Shown: one piece after another, positions 45,734 to 56,759 of the stretch
Layout of the letters: every line of letters begins with the position of its first letter
Position numbering within the stretch: the first letter of the stretch is position 1
NCBI GenBank assembly: GCA_948144175.1
Contig: CANXME010000222.1
Span: forward strand, 62,001-126,000
DNA length: 64,000 nucleotides
Direction of reading: 5' to 3'
From: Closterium sp. NIES-65
Lineage: Eukaryota; Streptophyta; Zygnematophyceae; Desmidiales; Closteriaceae
Notes under the pieces: model-generated
The model's input: only the letters and a program-made list of their open reading frames with translations
Database searches by the model: none
Told to the model about the DNA's origin: nothing
Position numbers and translations under genes: made by a program

Positions 45734-48700
45734 ATGGCGCTGCGAGAAGCTGCCGACCGTCCACGATGGTTATGGCTGACGATCGTGCTGTCCTCGGCGG
45801 TCCACGTCAGCGCCGTGCCAAGCGCTAACGAAAGTATGCAAGACCGCTGTTCAGCACGAGGCTCGTCGCGTCTTTTAGTAGACAATTATTTAGACGTCTC
45901 AAAAGTCGCACTGCTGCGGCTGCTGGGGCTTGGCGTAAAAAGGGTATCGTTTTCAGATGCGCGACATACGCCGTGTTTCGATCCGCGACTCGTAGGGGCG
46001 ACGATCCGGCCCTGTGTAACAAGTGACCAACGTAGCGATATCATCCAGTTTGATTCGAACCGGAATTGCGGACGCACCTTTCCAACTACGACGTTCTCTA
46101 GCTATAGACTATGCCCCCCCTCTTTCCCTGCTCGTTCCCCCTCTTTCGAGTTCCCGTACTCCTCCTTATTCCCCTTATTCACCCGAATCCCGTCTATCCT
46201 CATAATCCTGTTTATCCTCCGTGAATCCCTAGGCGCCAGCGTTCAGAGCGATTCTCCAGCGCCGCGGGTCCACGTGGAGGGCAGAGTGGCGGAGTTCGAG
46301 GGCGCTCTCAACTACCACGTGCCCTCGCTTTACAGGTCGACTCCTGATGCCTCAGCCTGTATACGAGTTTTGCTTTCTAGATTTCTCGCTTCCGGTTTCG
46401 TTACAGCTTTCCAAAGTGATAGCACTTTCCAAGAGTTTTAAAGTGATTCCGTTACAGCTATTTTAGGGTTTCATGGTGTTGTCGTAGAACAAATTTCGTT
46501 TCTTACTGGGTGAGTTGCAAGCCGATTTCAGCTGCCACGTGGCAGTGATCTACAGGGCTGTTGGAGATAACATAAAAAAACAGTTATAGATGACTTCGAG
46601 ATCAGCTATATTGCTACATGCCAACGCCGTTACAGTTTAATCCGTGCTGCTAAAGCAGAAATCTAATGTGGGAGAGAGCTGAATACGCATGTCTCTTCTC
46701 GCACTCCCCTTTGCTTCTCACTCACCCCTCTCGCCCCCCTCTCTCGTTCCCCTCAACCACCCACAGGAACCACCCTGAGCGATCCGCCCTGAAAATTCAC
46801 CCGCTTGACTTCCCCCTGGACCTCACTCATCTACCCAACATAATGATGGGTTACTTCGAACACCTACCCCGCCACCCTCCGCCCTCGGACCCCAGGAGCC
46901 CTCTCCTTCTCGCCTGCCACGGCCCGCCCTGCCCCTCCTTTGGCGCCTGCTCGGCGCGCTTCCCCAACGTGCAGGCCTGCTGGAACCCCCACCTGGTTGA
47001 TGAACCTGAGGACACACCCATTCCCCCTATAAACTGCCCCTTTAAGGGCACCAGTGGCGGGGAGAGTGGGAGAGGGGAGTTTGACCCGGAGTGCTCCCAT
47101 CGGGAGGACTTCACATCGCACGGGGGGTCGGCGCTGCAGGTATTTGAGAGTCTCTGTTGCGAATCCTCAAGAGGGAGAGAGAGGGAGGGAAGGGGAGGGG
47201 GAGCGGGGGAGGGAGGGGGAGGAGGAGGGGGGAGGGGAGTTTGACCCGGAGTGCTCCCATTGGGAGGACCAACGTGTTTGTCCTCCAGATGATTGACTTA
47301 CCTGTCAATGTCTTTAGAGGCGCCTCGAAAGTCGTTTCTTACATGGTGGCGCCTTAACGAACGTTTCTTCACCTGCTATGTTTCTATTGGGTGGGCGACA
47401 CTGCAGGTGATGCGGCTGGAGGACGTGTTTGTGACGGACAACGGCTTTGCTGTCAACCTCTATTGATGTGCCTCAGAATTCGTTGTCGTTTCTTACACTC
47501 GTTTCCTATTGGGCGGGCGGTGCTGCAGGTGATGCGGCTGGAGGATGTGTTTGTGACGGACAATGGATTCGCTGTCAACCAATCCCATGTGTTCGTGCGC
47601 AACGGGTGCCGACGGTTCTGGAGAAAGGTGAAAGGTGTGGGAGGGTCAGCGTTGGGTGCGGGGTGTGGGAGGGGAAGGGGTAGGTGAGGGGCGTGGGAAG
47701 GAAGGCGAGGGAAAGGGTTGTGGGAGGGTAAGGTAGGACAGGACAGGGGAGTTGTGAGACGTTTCAAGATAGGCGAGGGGATGCAAGCACAAGTGCGTGC
47801 CAACGGTTCTGAGAGGCAGGTGATGGGGAGTGGGAGAGCTGATGGTAAGGGCTGACATGAGTCATGCAGTGTTGAGAATGTAATGTAATATGCTGTATGC
47901 ATTATATTACATTATAATGCATTAGGATGCATTATAGTGCACTATACAGAAAGTCATACACTTTATGCTCTTGCAGTATGGAACACGCAGTATGCTATGC
48001 AAGATAAATCATGCATTACGCATGGAATATGATGCATGCACTATGCATGTACGAGCATTCAACCGGGCGCACGTCAGGTTCAAGAACTCGTGCCCCTTCG
48101 TTGCTCATCCCGTGCCGTGCCGTGCCGTGCCGTGCCCCCACCCCAGCAACGTGCAATGGCACCCACTGCCATACAGAACGCCACATTCTTCATGCGGCCA
48201 AACCCACCCCCATCCCACCTTTGCCCCTTCTACCCCCAGACCAGGTACAAGCAAGGGCACATGGCGCAGCACGTGCAGGGAGCGGCGTTCAACTGGGCGC
48301 ACCTGATGGGCAAGAACTTCTTCCACTTTACTGTCGAGCTCGTCCCGCTCTTCCTCGTCGTCGCTCCCCTCATGCCCACGCTCAGAACGCTGCCGATAAT
48401 CCTCAGGAAACCCCAGGTGGATTCCAGGAAGTTGCATGGGCTTGATTCTTTCACTAGTCGCTCACAGATTGCTCCAGTTCACACAATGCCTCTGACTGTG
48501 TGGGAGACAGCCCTCATTGTTGCTTCATCCACTCCTCACACGGTCTTAATCGCTGCTCGCTCACTGGCTTCGCCGTCTGTCTCTTCTTTCCCTCCTGTGC
48601 GTGCGTGTGTGCATCGCCCGCCTCCCTCTCTCAGTGGCTGTACTGCGATAAGTGGGCGGTGTCTCCTCTCGCTCTGCAGCGAGACAACATGCGCATGTTA

Positions 48701-51106
48701 TCTAAACACACCCTTGACCTCCCCTCTTCCTCTCCCTAACTCCTTCCTCTCGCCTCTCCATGCACCCATCAGTGGCTGTACTACTACAAGTGGGCGGCCC
48801 CTCTATTGAGGCGCCTCAAAAGGCACCTGTACTGGGCATAGAGCGAGACACCATGCGCAATCTGCCCATCTACAATCTTGACCTCCCCCCTTTCTCTCTC
48901 AAACTATTCCTTCTCTCCCCTGTGCGTGTGTCCCTCTCGCTCAGTGGCTGTACTACGACAAGTGGGCGGCACCTCTAATGGGAATAGAGCGAGACACCAT
49001 GCGCATGCTGCCCATCTATTTCAATGACCTCATTCATGTCGACGTGCTTTACCAGGTAACGCGGTTACCACGTAACGTGGTTATTACGAAATTTGCTTAC
49101 ATATGAGTTTGTGGTGATTTCTGTAACATACTTACTCTCTGATGCTGCCCATCTATTTCAATGACTTCATCCACCCACGTTGACGTGCTGTCCATGTAAT
49201 GTGATTACCTAGGTAACGCGTTACCAGGTAATGTACTTTAAATGAGCTTGTCTCAATATTGTGCTGCCCATTTACTTCAATGACCTCATCCACATTGATG
49301 TGCTGTAACTGGTAACGCGGTTACCACATAACCTGGCTACTGAGCTCTGCTTCTCCACCCACACCATGCTCTCAAGCACGACTTCCTGCATCCCCAACCG
49401 CCCTCCCCCCACCCTGCATACAAAGACTGCGACCATCCCTGCCCCTCCCGCTGGCAATTGCTGCGCAGTACCCACCTGCTGCACCCCTCTTCAACCCGCC
49501 TTTCTCCCTCACCCCTCCCATTTCTTCCCCTCCCCAACACCCCCCTCACCCGCCCTCCTCACCAGCCCATCTACGGCGACCATCCCAGCCATTCACTCTG
49601 GCAGCTGCTGCAGCGCCGCCACCTCCTGCACCCCACTGGCCTCCCCCTCTTCAAACCCCTCTCCTCCCCCACCTCTCCCATTTCTTCCCCACTTGACCCC
49701 CTGCTTCCCTCTCCACCAGTCCATATACCAGGGCTGCGACCGTCCCACCGGTCTCTCTGGCTGTTGCTGCGGCGCACCCACCTCCTCCACCTCGCCAGAA
49801 TCCCCATCTTCAACCTCCTTCCCCCCCCCCACCTCCCTTTCTTCCCCCCCCCCAACCTCCCCCCCCCCCCAACTTCCTCCCCTCCCTCCAGCCCATATAA
49901 CAGGACTGCGGCCATCCCAGCCCGTCGCTCTGGCAACTCCCAAGGCGCCGCCACCTGCTGCACCCACCTGTCCCCCCCTCTTCAACCCCCTTCCCCTTTC
50001 CTCCCCCACCTCCCCCACCTCCGCCACCTCCCTCCCCCACCAGCCCATATACCAAGACTGCGACCGTCCCAGCCCGTCGCTCTGGCAACTCCTGCGCAGG
50101 CGCCACCTCCTCCACCCCTCTGGCCTCCCTCTCTTCAACCGTGACTGGACCTACCGTCAACATTATGCCCCCCTCTCTGCCTCTGAGGCGCGCGCCTTCC
50201 CACCCGACTGGCTGGTGGTGCTGGCGAGTCGGCCGGAGGGCGGGGCGAGGGCGCTGGTGAATAAAGGCGAGGTGGAGGCCATGCTGGTGCAGCGGTTTGG
50301 GCGAGAGAGGGTGGTGGTGTTTGACGGCTCGATGCCCATTCTGCAAGGTGTGTTGAATTGGGGAAGGTGATCCCAATTCGCCTGCGGTTGCATGGCTGTG
50401 GCAATGTTTTGTTCTTGCCTGTTCATGAGTGCAACAATGCAATGCAGCGCTGGCTATTCATGTCCTTGTTTTCTAATCCATGACTGCCTTTTTTGTCACT
50501 ATCCACCTCCATGGCACGTTGCTCTTTCCCAGCAAGTACAAACAACTAGCGAAGGGTTTGACAGGCAACATCAAATCATATCTCTCATACTGTACACAAC
50601 CGTTGGTGGCTTATCCTGAAACCCCCCCTCTCCTCTTGTCTTCACTTTCCCTGGTTCCCTTCCTCCACCCAATCCCCCTCTTTCCCCTCCTCCCCTCTAC
50701 TTCCCCTGCTTCCCCTGCTCCTCCTCCTCCCTGCCTCCCCCTTTGCCCCCGTCTTCAACCCATCCCCTCAGCCCGGTCGTTGTTCCATCAGACCCGCTTC
50801 CTCCTGGGGGTGCACGGAGCAGCGCTCACCAACACCATATTCATGCCCGAGGGGGCCGCGCTGCTCGAGATGCGCCCGAGGGACTGTCACATCACCGTCT
50901 TCCACCCACTTGCTGCCGCCTGTTCTATCGCATACCACCTGCTGCTTGCTCAGGGGAATTGCTCTTCTCCTGCGGTGGTGGATTTGCCTAGTGTGGCTCG
51001 GGTGATTGATATGGTTCATACGCGCTTACAAAGGGGGGATGAGGGGGTTTTGTTGGATATGAATGATGCAGTAAGTCATAATGAAAATACTGCAACAAGA
51101 AAATGA
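45734..51106 (+). CDS. GT61-family glycosyltransferase gene (DUF563 type), split into several exons
   Basis: Family GT61 enzymes transfer xylose, arabinose or GlcNAc in the secretory pathway; the substrate here is unknown. The start at 45734 gives an N-terminal signal or anchor (WLWLTIVLSSAVHVSAV). Best-supported exons: one ending 46335 (ALNYHVPSLYR|GT), one ending 47139 (NPHLVDEPED region), 47529-47627 (VFVTDNGFAVNQSHVFVRNG), 48240-48416 (MGKNFFHFTVELVPLF), 48945-49055 (WLYYDKWAAPLMGIERD), 50044-50347 (DCDRPSPSLWQLLRRRHLL) and 50772-51106 (FLLGVHGAALTNTIFMPEGA, the GT61 hallmark). Phases from 47529 on fit: 0, 0, 0, 0, then 1. The last exon may read to the stop at 51104-51106 or use the GTAAGT at 51071. 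The 5' exon chain before 47529 is uncertain. Several exons have decayed partial copies next to them, so some spliced forms may differ. Confidence 0.75.
47225..47290 (+). repeat. Partial copy of the end of the second supported GT61 exon
   Basis: The stretch coding EFDPECSHWED repeats the EFDPECSHREDF block of the exon ending at 47139, about 155 bp further on, after a GAGGGA-rich run. It leads nowhere in frame. Confidence 0.7.
47325..47458 (+). repeat. Partial upstream copy of the VFVTDNGFAV exon with its acceptor
   Basis: TTTCTATTGGGTGGGCG ... CTGCAG|GTGATGCGGCTGGAGG repeats the intron end and the first 51-52 bases of exon 47529-47627, then breaks off at GCTGTCAACC. The spacing is 122 bp. Confidence 0.8.
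48620..48890 (+). repeat. Two partial upstream copies of the WLYYDKW exon with acceptors
   Basis: CAG|TGGCTGTACTGCGATAAG at 48635 and CAG|TGGCTGTACTACTACAAG at 48773 precede the complete exon at 48945. Both are followed by altered continuations (GACAACATGCGCATG, GACACCATGCGCAAT). They are decayed or alternative exons. Confidence 0.8.
49138..49320 (+). repeat. Two partial downstream copies of the same exon's end
   Basis: CTGCCCATCTATTTCAATGA at about 49145 and CTGCCCATTTACTTCAATGA at about 49264 repeat the 3' part of exon 48945-49055, including the following GTAACGCGG-like donor region. Confidence 0.75.
49410..50043 (+). repeat. Tandem array of four partial copies of the CDRPSPSLWQLL exon
   Basis: Copies start at about 49420, 49566, 49720 and 49892; the complete exon starts at 50044. 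The spacing is about 146-172 bp. Each copy has a pyrimidine-rich tract, usually a CAG acceptor, and about the first 95 bases of the exon (GACTGCGACCATCCCAGCC-like), then falls into CCTCCCCC-rich spacer. Confidence 0.85.
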
Positions 51107-51973
51107 AGCATTTTTTCAAACCTACGGTAATTTTCTGCTACAGATAACTTTCTGCTAGAAGGTTTTGTGGTATGGCAGTAAGACCATTTTACACCTGTCC
51201 ACAATTCCTACAACAGAATGACAATGACGAGTTTCTTTTCTATTGCGATTGTCGTAATAGGCTCCTCAGACCTTCTCCAATCGTTTAGGAAACTATAAGG
51301 AATTTTCTCGATATTCCTTAGCGCACCTTGCAACATCGCGTACAATAGCAGCCGTTGTTCGCCCGTTACTGCTAACGGGGCTTCGCCGACTTCGCGCGCA
51401 CTGTTTCACCAAACCTCGCACTGCTGGCCTGGCAGTATCGGCCTACGCTTCGGGACTAGCCCGAACCTCGCTTCCAGCATAGCACTAGCTAGCTCGCACG
51501 CACCACGTTACCGTTTGCATGTTTCGCGTATAAATGTTCGCTCATGCCTTCGCTCACATTTCGTACTCGTTTGACACCTTAGTGCCAGGCCCTCAGATTG
51601 GTTTCAGGGCATGCTGATGGATCAACGTGCTCTGCCCAAAGTAGTGACCAAATCAGCGTTGGGGGTGAAGTTTATGCTGATTTTGTCAGGGTAAAATTTC
51701 ATGGTTAACTGATTTATAAGTGTAGGAATTAAGTTTGAACTTCGTAATCAGTATTTCTAACGTAGCTGTCTGAGGCTTTGTCCTGTTGTTAGAGAGGTCA
51801 CGGGTTCAAGTCCCGTCAGTGAGAGGCTTACTAGTGCGTGGCAGTGGTTTTCGGCCTAATCCCACGTCCGCGCACTCCATGTCTTGGTAAGTCCGAATCA
51901 GTGTGACTCAGTGTACTATACTGATGGTTCATTGTCACTGGTACACCTATACGCTAATTCGTCAGGGTAGTCC
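51107..51973. other. Intergenic DNA downstream of the glycosyltransferase gene
   Basis: About 870 bp of AT-richer DNA. At 51799-51830 there is a tRNA T-arm-like block (CACGGGTTCAAGTCCCGT), but no matching acceptor or D arm, so it is not called as a tRNA. Nothing else seen. Confidence 0.5.
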
Positions 51974-52098
51974 TGTGAAGAATAAGGAATGAATGAACTA
52001 GCAAGCAGGTGAGTACAAGTAGGAAAACATAGAAGTGTTGTACCCCATATTGTCTACCCCACTACAGCCTACACAGACTATAGCATATGAGTTTGACA
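51974..52098 (-). repeat. 3' LTR of copia F/D (125 bp)
   Basis: The plus strand runs from TGTGAAGAATAAGG to GAGTTTGACA, followed by CACCCCCATAGG, the complement of the polypurine tract. It is very similar to the copia B LTRs. Confidence 0.88.
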
Positions 52099-52295
52099 CA
52101 CCCCCATAGGCAAAGTGGGGGAGAACAAGAGGTCACAAGACCAGTTAAGCAAAGCAAAGCAAGCTCAGGGTGGATCACAACGTCACCACACAATCCGAGC
52201 ACAAGAGCAAGGCCAAAAGGCCAGTTCACATGCAAGATCATATATAAAGGTAAACAAGCAAGTGCAGGTATAGAAAGATCACAGTACAAGCAAGG

Positions 52296-53153
52296 TCAAG
52301 AAGTGAGCAAGTGAGGCCAAGTAGGCACAAGACCTAGCATCGTACAGAAGCGCTGATGATCACCAGGCGCAAGTGCCTTGGTAAAGATATCAGCAGTGTT
52401 GGCCTCAGAGGCCACGTAAGCAAGGCGCAGCTGACCACGCTGCTGCAGCTCACGAGCAAGGAAGTAGCGGAGAGCAATGTGCTTCGTTCTGTGCTCCAGT
52501 CTGTGCTCCCGACACAAGGCTAGCATGGCCTTGTTGTCTACGTACAGAACTGGGGGAGAACGAGGCGGCTCTCCTAGGTCAGTCAGCAGGTAGGTGAGCC
52601 AGCGTAGCTCCTGTGCAGCCATGGCCCTCGCGTAGATCTCAGCCTCACAACTGGAGCCGAGAGCAGAAGACGAGCGGGTAGACCGCCACGAAACAGAGCC
52701 GGAGCCAAGGCTGAAGATGTAACCCTGTAACGACCGCTGCGTAGCCTGGTCATCAGCCCAAGAAGCGTCTGCGTGACCAGTGAGGACCACTGGACGTCGC
52801 CCTCCAAGCACTAGCCCCATGCCCGACGTACTGCACAAGTAGCGCAACACCCTCTTCGCTGTAGCCATGTGCTCTGGTCGGTGTCTCCCAGGAGCAACAT
52901 AGCGTGCGAGGATGCTAAGAGGGTATGCAAGGTCAGGTCGAGTGCTGGTACATGAGGCAGCCAACAAGCTCTGGGTACGGGCCACTCGGCTCTACGGACT
53001 CATCCGAAGGCAGAGCTGAGAGCGAGTGGCGAGTAGACAGAGGAGTGGCCTGAGGCGAGGAGTACGTGAAGTCGAAGCGCTGAAGGACCTGCTGCACCAT
53101 GTGTGACTGAGTCAGGGTAATGGTGCGGCGTGCTCTGTCCCGGGAGATCTGCA
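52296..53153 (-). pseudogene. Copia F/D RNase H and end of RT
   Basis: The minus strand shows VLTGHADASWADDQATQ, SSCEAEIYARAMAAQELRWL, LYVDNKAMLALCREHRLEHR and EANTADIFTKAL. The 3' edge of RT (RDRARRTITLTQSHMVQQVL) is cut at 53153 by the LTR of copia C. Confidence 0.88.
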
Positions 53154-53285
53154 TGTCAGAACATCATAGCTTATGCATTTTGTGTAGGCTATAGTGTGGT
53201 AGCCCATAAGGGGTACAACCCAATTAGGGTTAGTACTTGTACCAACTCTTGCATAGTCCAATTTATTCTCGTTATAGTTTTCTCA
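53154..53285 (+). repeat. 5' LTR of copia C (132 bp)
   Basis: Starts TGTCAGAACATCATAGC and ends TTTTCTCA, followed by TGGTATCGAGCAGG. Closest to the LTR of copia E. Confidence 0.88.
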
Positions 53286-53335
53286 TGGTATCGAGCAGGT
53301 TCCCTCGTGGGAACTCTTCCTAGGGCCCACCGATT
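53286..53335 (+). promoter_or_regulatory. Extended primer binding site of copia C
   Basis: TGGTATCGAGCAGGTTCCC is followed by CCTAGGGCCCACCG, again the order of an initiator tRNA-Met complement to the anticodon arm. Confidence 0.7.
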
Positions 53336-53369
53336 CGATATATTTTTTTTCCTGCCCGGAGCGCACTCA

Positions 53370-54125
53370 CCCCTTGCCCGAGTCGCGCTCCCCTCTCTCG
53401 ATCCCGTCGCGCCGCCCTAGCGGCTGCGTCGAGCCGCCCTTGCGGCCCCGATCCGCCGCCCTAGCGGCCCCGTCGCCTACCTCTGCAGCCCCGGCGCCGC
53501 CCTTCCCGGCCCTGATCCGCCGCCCTGCGACCCCGTCGCCTACCCCGCGGCCCTGGCGCCGCCCTTCCCGGCCCCGATCCGCCGCCCTGCGACCCCATCG
53601 CCTACCCCGCGGCCTTGGCGCTGCCCTTCCCAGACCCGATCCGCCGCCCTGCGGCCCCGTCGCCTACCCCGCGGCCCCGGCGCCGCCCTTCCCGGCCTTG
53701 GCGCCGCCCTTCCCGACCCAGAACCGCCTCTGCTGGTCCCGTCGCCTACCTGCGGCCCCGGCGCTCCCCTTCCCGGCCCCGTCGCCTACCTTTGCGGTCC
53801 CCGTGCCGCCTCTGCCGGCCCCGCCGCTGTCCCCACGCGGCTCCGCCGTCACCACCGAGCCGCCGGCGCCGCCACCTGCTGCCGAGCCGCCCGCCACCCG
53901 AGCCGCCGCACCACGCCGAGCCGCCCGAGCTGCCGTGTCGCCGAGCCGCCCAAGCGCCCGAGCCGCCTGAGCCGCCCGAGCCGCCGAGTCGCCAAAGCCG
54001 CCCGAGCCGCCCGAGCCGCCCGAGTCGCCGAGCTATCTGTGCCGCCGAGTCGCCGAGCCGCAGTTGTTGCCGAGCCGCCGAGCAGCCGAGGCGCCGAGCC
54101 GCCCGAGCCGCCCTGTCCGGTAAGA
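53370..54125 (+). repeat. GC-rich leader array of copia C
   Basis: Units of CGCCTACCCCGCGGCCCTGG and GCCGAGCCGCCCGAGC type fill the space between primer binding site and gag. Confidence 0.75.
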
Positions 54126-54476
54126 GCAGCGCCGCTATTACTGCACTGCCCCTACCCTACTCTTCGCGCTGCTAGTCTACTACAGTCATGGCTACCCCTA
54201 GTGTCCTCGCTTTTGACGCTGAGGGTTGGGCTATTGACTTTGACGTCTGGCTAGATGATCTGCAGCTTTTCCTACAGTGCGATAGGGCAGACGGTCTCTC
54301 CCTCTTTGACCTTACCTCTGGCGCCTCTCCTGCCCCTACTGGTGATACTGACGCCACTGTTCGCTCACAGTGGGCCACACGTGATGCTGCTGCACATCTT
54401 GCTGTGCGTCGCCACCTACCTACCTCTGAGCGTGCGCACTTTAGCCAGTACAAGAGTGCTCAGACCATGTACGACG

Positions 54477-55957
54477 TGTCAGAATCTTAGCTTGGCTAAG
54501 GAGCCATAGCTAGTGAGAAGTTCGAGTGAGTTTGAGTTAGGAGAGTCGAGAAAGTTGAAAAGAGAAGAGGAGTGGTTTCACTATAGAGCGAGCAGTACAT
54601 ATAGGCAAGATGAAAGGTGCACCACCAAAACAGAACATTATATAACTACACTAGTCTACACTACAGGCAATTACAAAACAATATATAGATTTATATATTA
54701 TTCTGACACGCCCCCATAAGTGCCTGTAGGGAAGAATATGCAGTCAACGCCCCCATAATGGGGTACACCAAGCAGAGTGCAGTTGAAGTAGCAGCAGTAG
54801 GCAGGAGCAGTGACAACCAGTGCAGAAAACAGAGAACAGAAGGGAGAGAGGAGAGAGAGAGGGAGAGAGAGGAGAGGAGGTGGTAGGCTCTGGTTGGTCA
54901 CCCTCTACATCCCCTCACCCTCCCCCTCCCCCTCCCCATCCCCCTCACACTGCTGCAGGAGCAGCAGAGGGGGGGGGGGGGGGGGGGGCAAACGGAGGAG
55001 AATGGGGCCGTAGGGCCAGGGGACCAGACATCACCCATCACCCCCACACCCGCCACCCCCAGTCCCTCCCCGGGCTCCCCCACACTCCCACACCCTCCCC
55101 CCCAGCGGCAGCAGCAGCAGAGGGAACAAAAGGAGGAGGAGAAGAGGGGGGGGGGGAGGGGGGGGGGCGACGCACGGCCTCCCCGGGCGCCAAAGCAAAC
55201 GGCAGAGGGGGCGACGACTGCCCCCCCTTTTCAGGTCACGGCCCCCGAAGGAGCCGCGACAGGTGACGGGAAGAAGGGGGGGGGGGGGGGTGCACGTGCC
55301 CCCGGTGTGCCGTAGCTGGTGACGAGGCATGGCCGGGACGGGGTCGGGACCGCAGGTGTAGGAGACGGGCGGCTCACGGGCGGGCGGGTGGCTCGCGGAC
55401 TAGCGGCTCAGAGGCGGCGGCTCACGGGCGGGCGGCGCATGGGCGGGCGGTGCACGGGCGGGCGGCCCACGGGTGGCGCCGGCTCACGGGCGGGCGGCTC
55501 ACGGGCGGGCGGCGCACGGGCGGGCGGCTCACGGACGGGCGGCGCACGGGCGGCGAGGCCGCAGTGAAGGGCGGCGAGACCGCGACGTAGGGCGGCGGGG
55601 CCGCGACAGTAGAGAGGCGGCGAGGCCGCGACAGAAGGGCACACCACGGGGCGTGCATGTTACTCAGTAGCAGCGGAAGCATTAAAGTGGGGCCCACAGG
55701 TCAGGACCTTGTCGCTCTAATACCATGTCAGAATCTTAGCTTGGCTAAGGAGCCATAGCTAGTGAGAAGTTCGAGTGAGTTTGAGTTAGGAGAGTCGAGA
55801 AAGTTGAAAAGAGAAGAGGAGTGGTTTCACTATAGAGCGAGCAGTACATATAGGCAAGATGAAAGGTGCACCACCAAAACATAACATTATATAACTACAC
55901 TAGTCTACACTACAGGCAATTACAAAACAATATATAGATTTATATATTATTCTGACA
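54477..55957 (-). mobile_element. Very young small LTR element (TRIM-like) inside copia C gag
   Basis: The 232-bp LTRs at 54477-54708 and 55726-55957 differ at about one position and are flanked by the target duplication CGACG (54472-54476, 55958-55962). In element sense the right LTR is followed by TGGTATTAGAGCG and a long initiator-tRNA complement; a purine-rich tract precedes the left LTR. The roughly 1-kb interior has G-runs and GC repeats but no coding domain. It looks whole and recent, and is related by LTR sequence to the element at 43748-45041. Confidence 0.92.
55672..55725 (-). promoter_or_regulatory. Near full-length initiator tRNA-Met complement in the leader
   Basis: The plus strand shows GCAGCGGAAGC, GTGGGGCCCA, CAGGTCAGGACC and CGCTCTAATACCA in tRNA order up to the LTR edge. 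Confidence 0.78.
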
Positions 55958-56759
55958 CGACGTTGTAGTTGCACGCTACTCCTCCCCTGCCATTGCTGCA
56001 CTGAGCCGCCTCATGCTATCGCACCTCTTCCCTGACCTTGCTGCCTTCCCCACAGTCGCTGACCTCATAACGCACCTCCGCACTAGTGACACTCGCTACC
56101 GCGCTGCGCTACCTGCTGAGTTTTGCGCCAAGAACCCCCCCCCCACCCCCCCTCATGTACATCACCCTCTACTACATAGTCACCCGGCTCCCTGACTCTC
56201 TGCGCGTAGTCAGGGACCACTTCCTCTCAGTTTGCCCCACCACTCTCACCGTTGACCTCATCGAGAAGGCCCTCCTAGCAGCAGAGAAGAGCATAGTCGC
56301 TGTAGGAGCCTCTCGTGGTGACCCTCGCACCCCCGTCTTTGAGGGGTGTTCCCCCTCCCCCCTCCTGCCCTCTGTTGCCTCTGCTGCTGCGGCCGACCTC
56401 GTTGGTTTCGAGTCGGTCGGCGCTGCGTCTGCCCCGAGCACGAGACGCCGCACCGGCAAGGGCAAGGGGGGCAAGGGCGGTGGAGGAGCTGGCGGGGGTG
56501 GCGGAGGTGGCGGTGGAGGCAGTGGAGGGGGTGGGGGTGGTGGTGGGAGTGGTGGCGGGGGTGGAGGTGTCGGTGGCGGCAGTGGAGGCGGAGGCGGCGG
56601 CGGCGGTGGCGGTGGGAGCGGAGGTGGCGGAGGTGGCGGAGGTGGAGGAGGCGACGGCGGAGGAGGTGGAGCTGGTCGTGGTGGCGCTGCGCAGAGGGCC
56701 GGCTCCGGTGGTGGTCAGCGCCAGCAGCAGCAGCAGCACCAGCAGCGCACGCGTGACAT

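Larger units (their letters stand above)
54188..56700 (+). pseudogene. Copia C gag region, split by a small LTR element
   Basis: The gag core begins MATPSVLAFDAEGWAIDFDV at 54188. The part after the insertion (from 55963) continues with the LSRLMLSHLFPDLAAFPTV block and ends in a Gly-rich run (56480-56690). It is homologous to gag of element E. Fossil part. Confidence 0.88.

Noticed and set aside
51795-51832. tRNA gene suggested by a T-arm block CACGGGTTCAAGTCCCGT
   Set aside because: No D arm, anticodon arm or matching 5' acceptor strand was found in the 90 bases upstream; at most a tRNA-derived relic.
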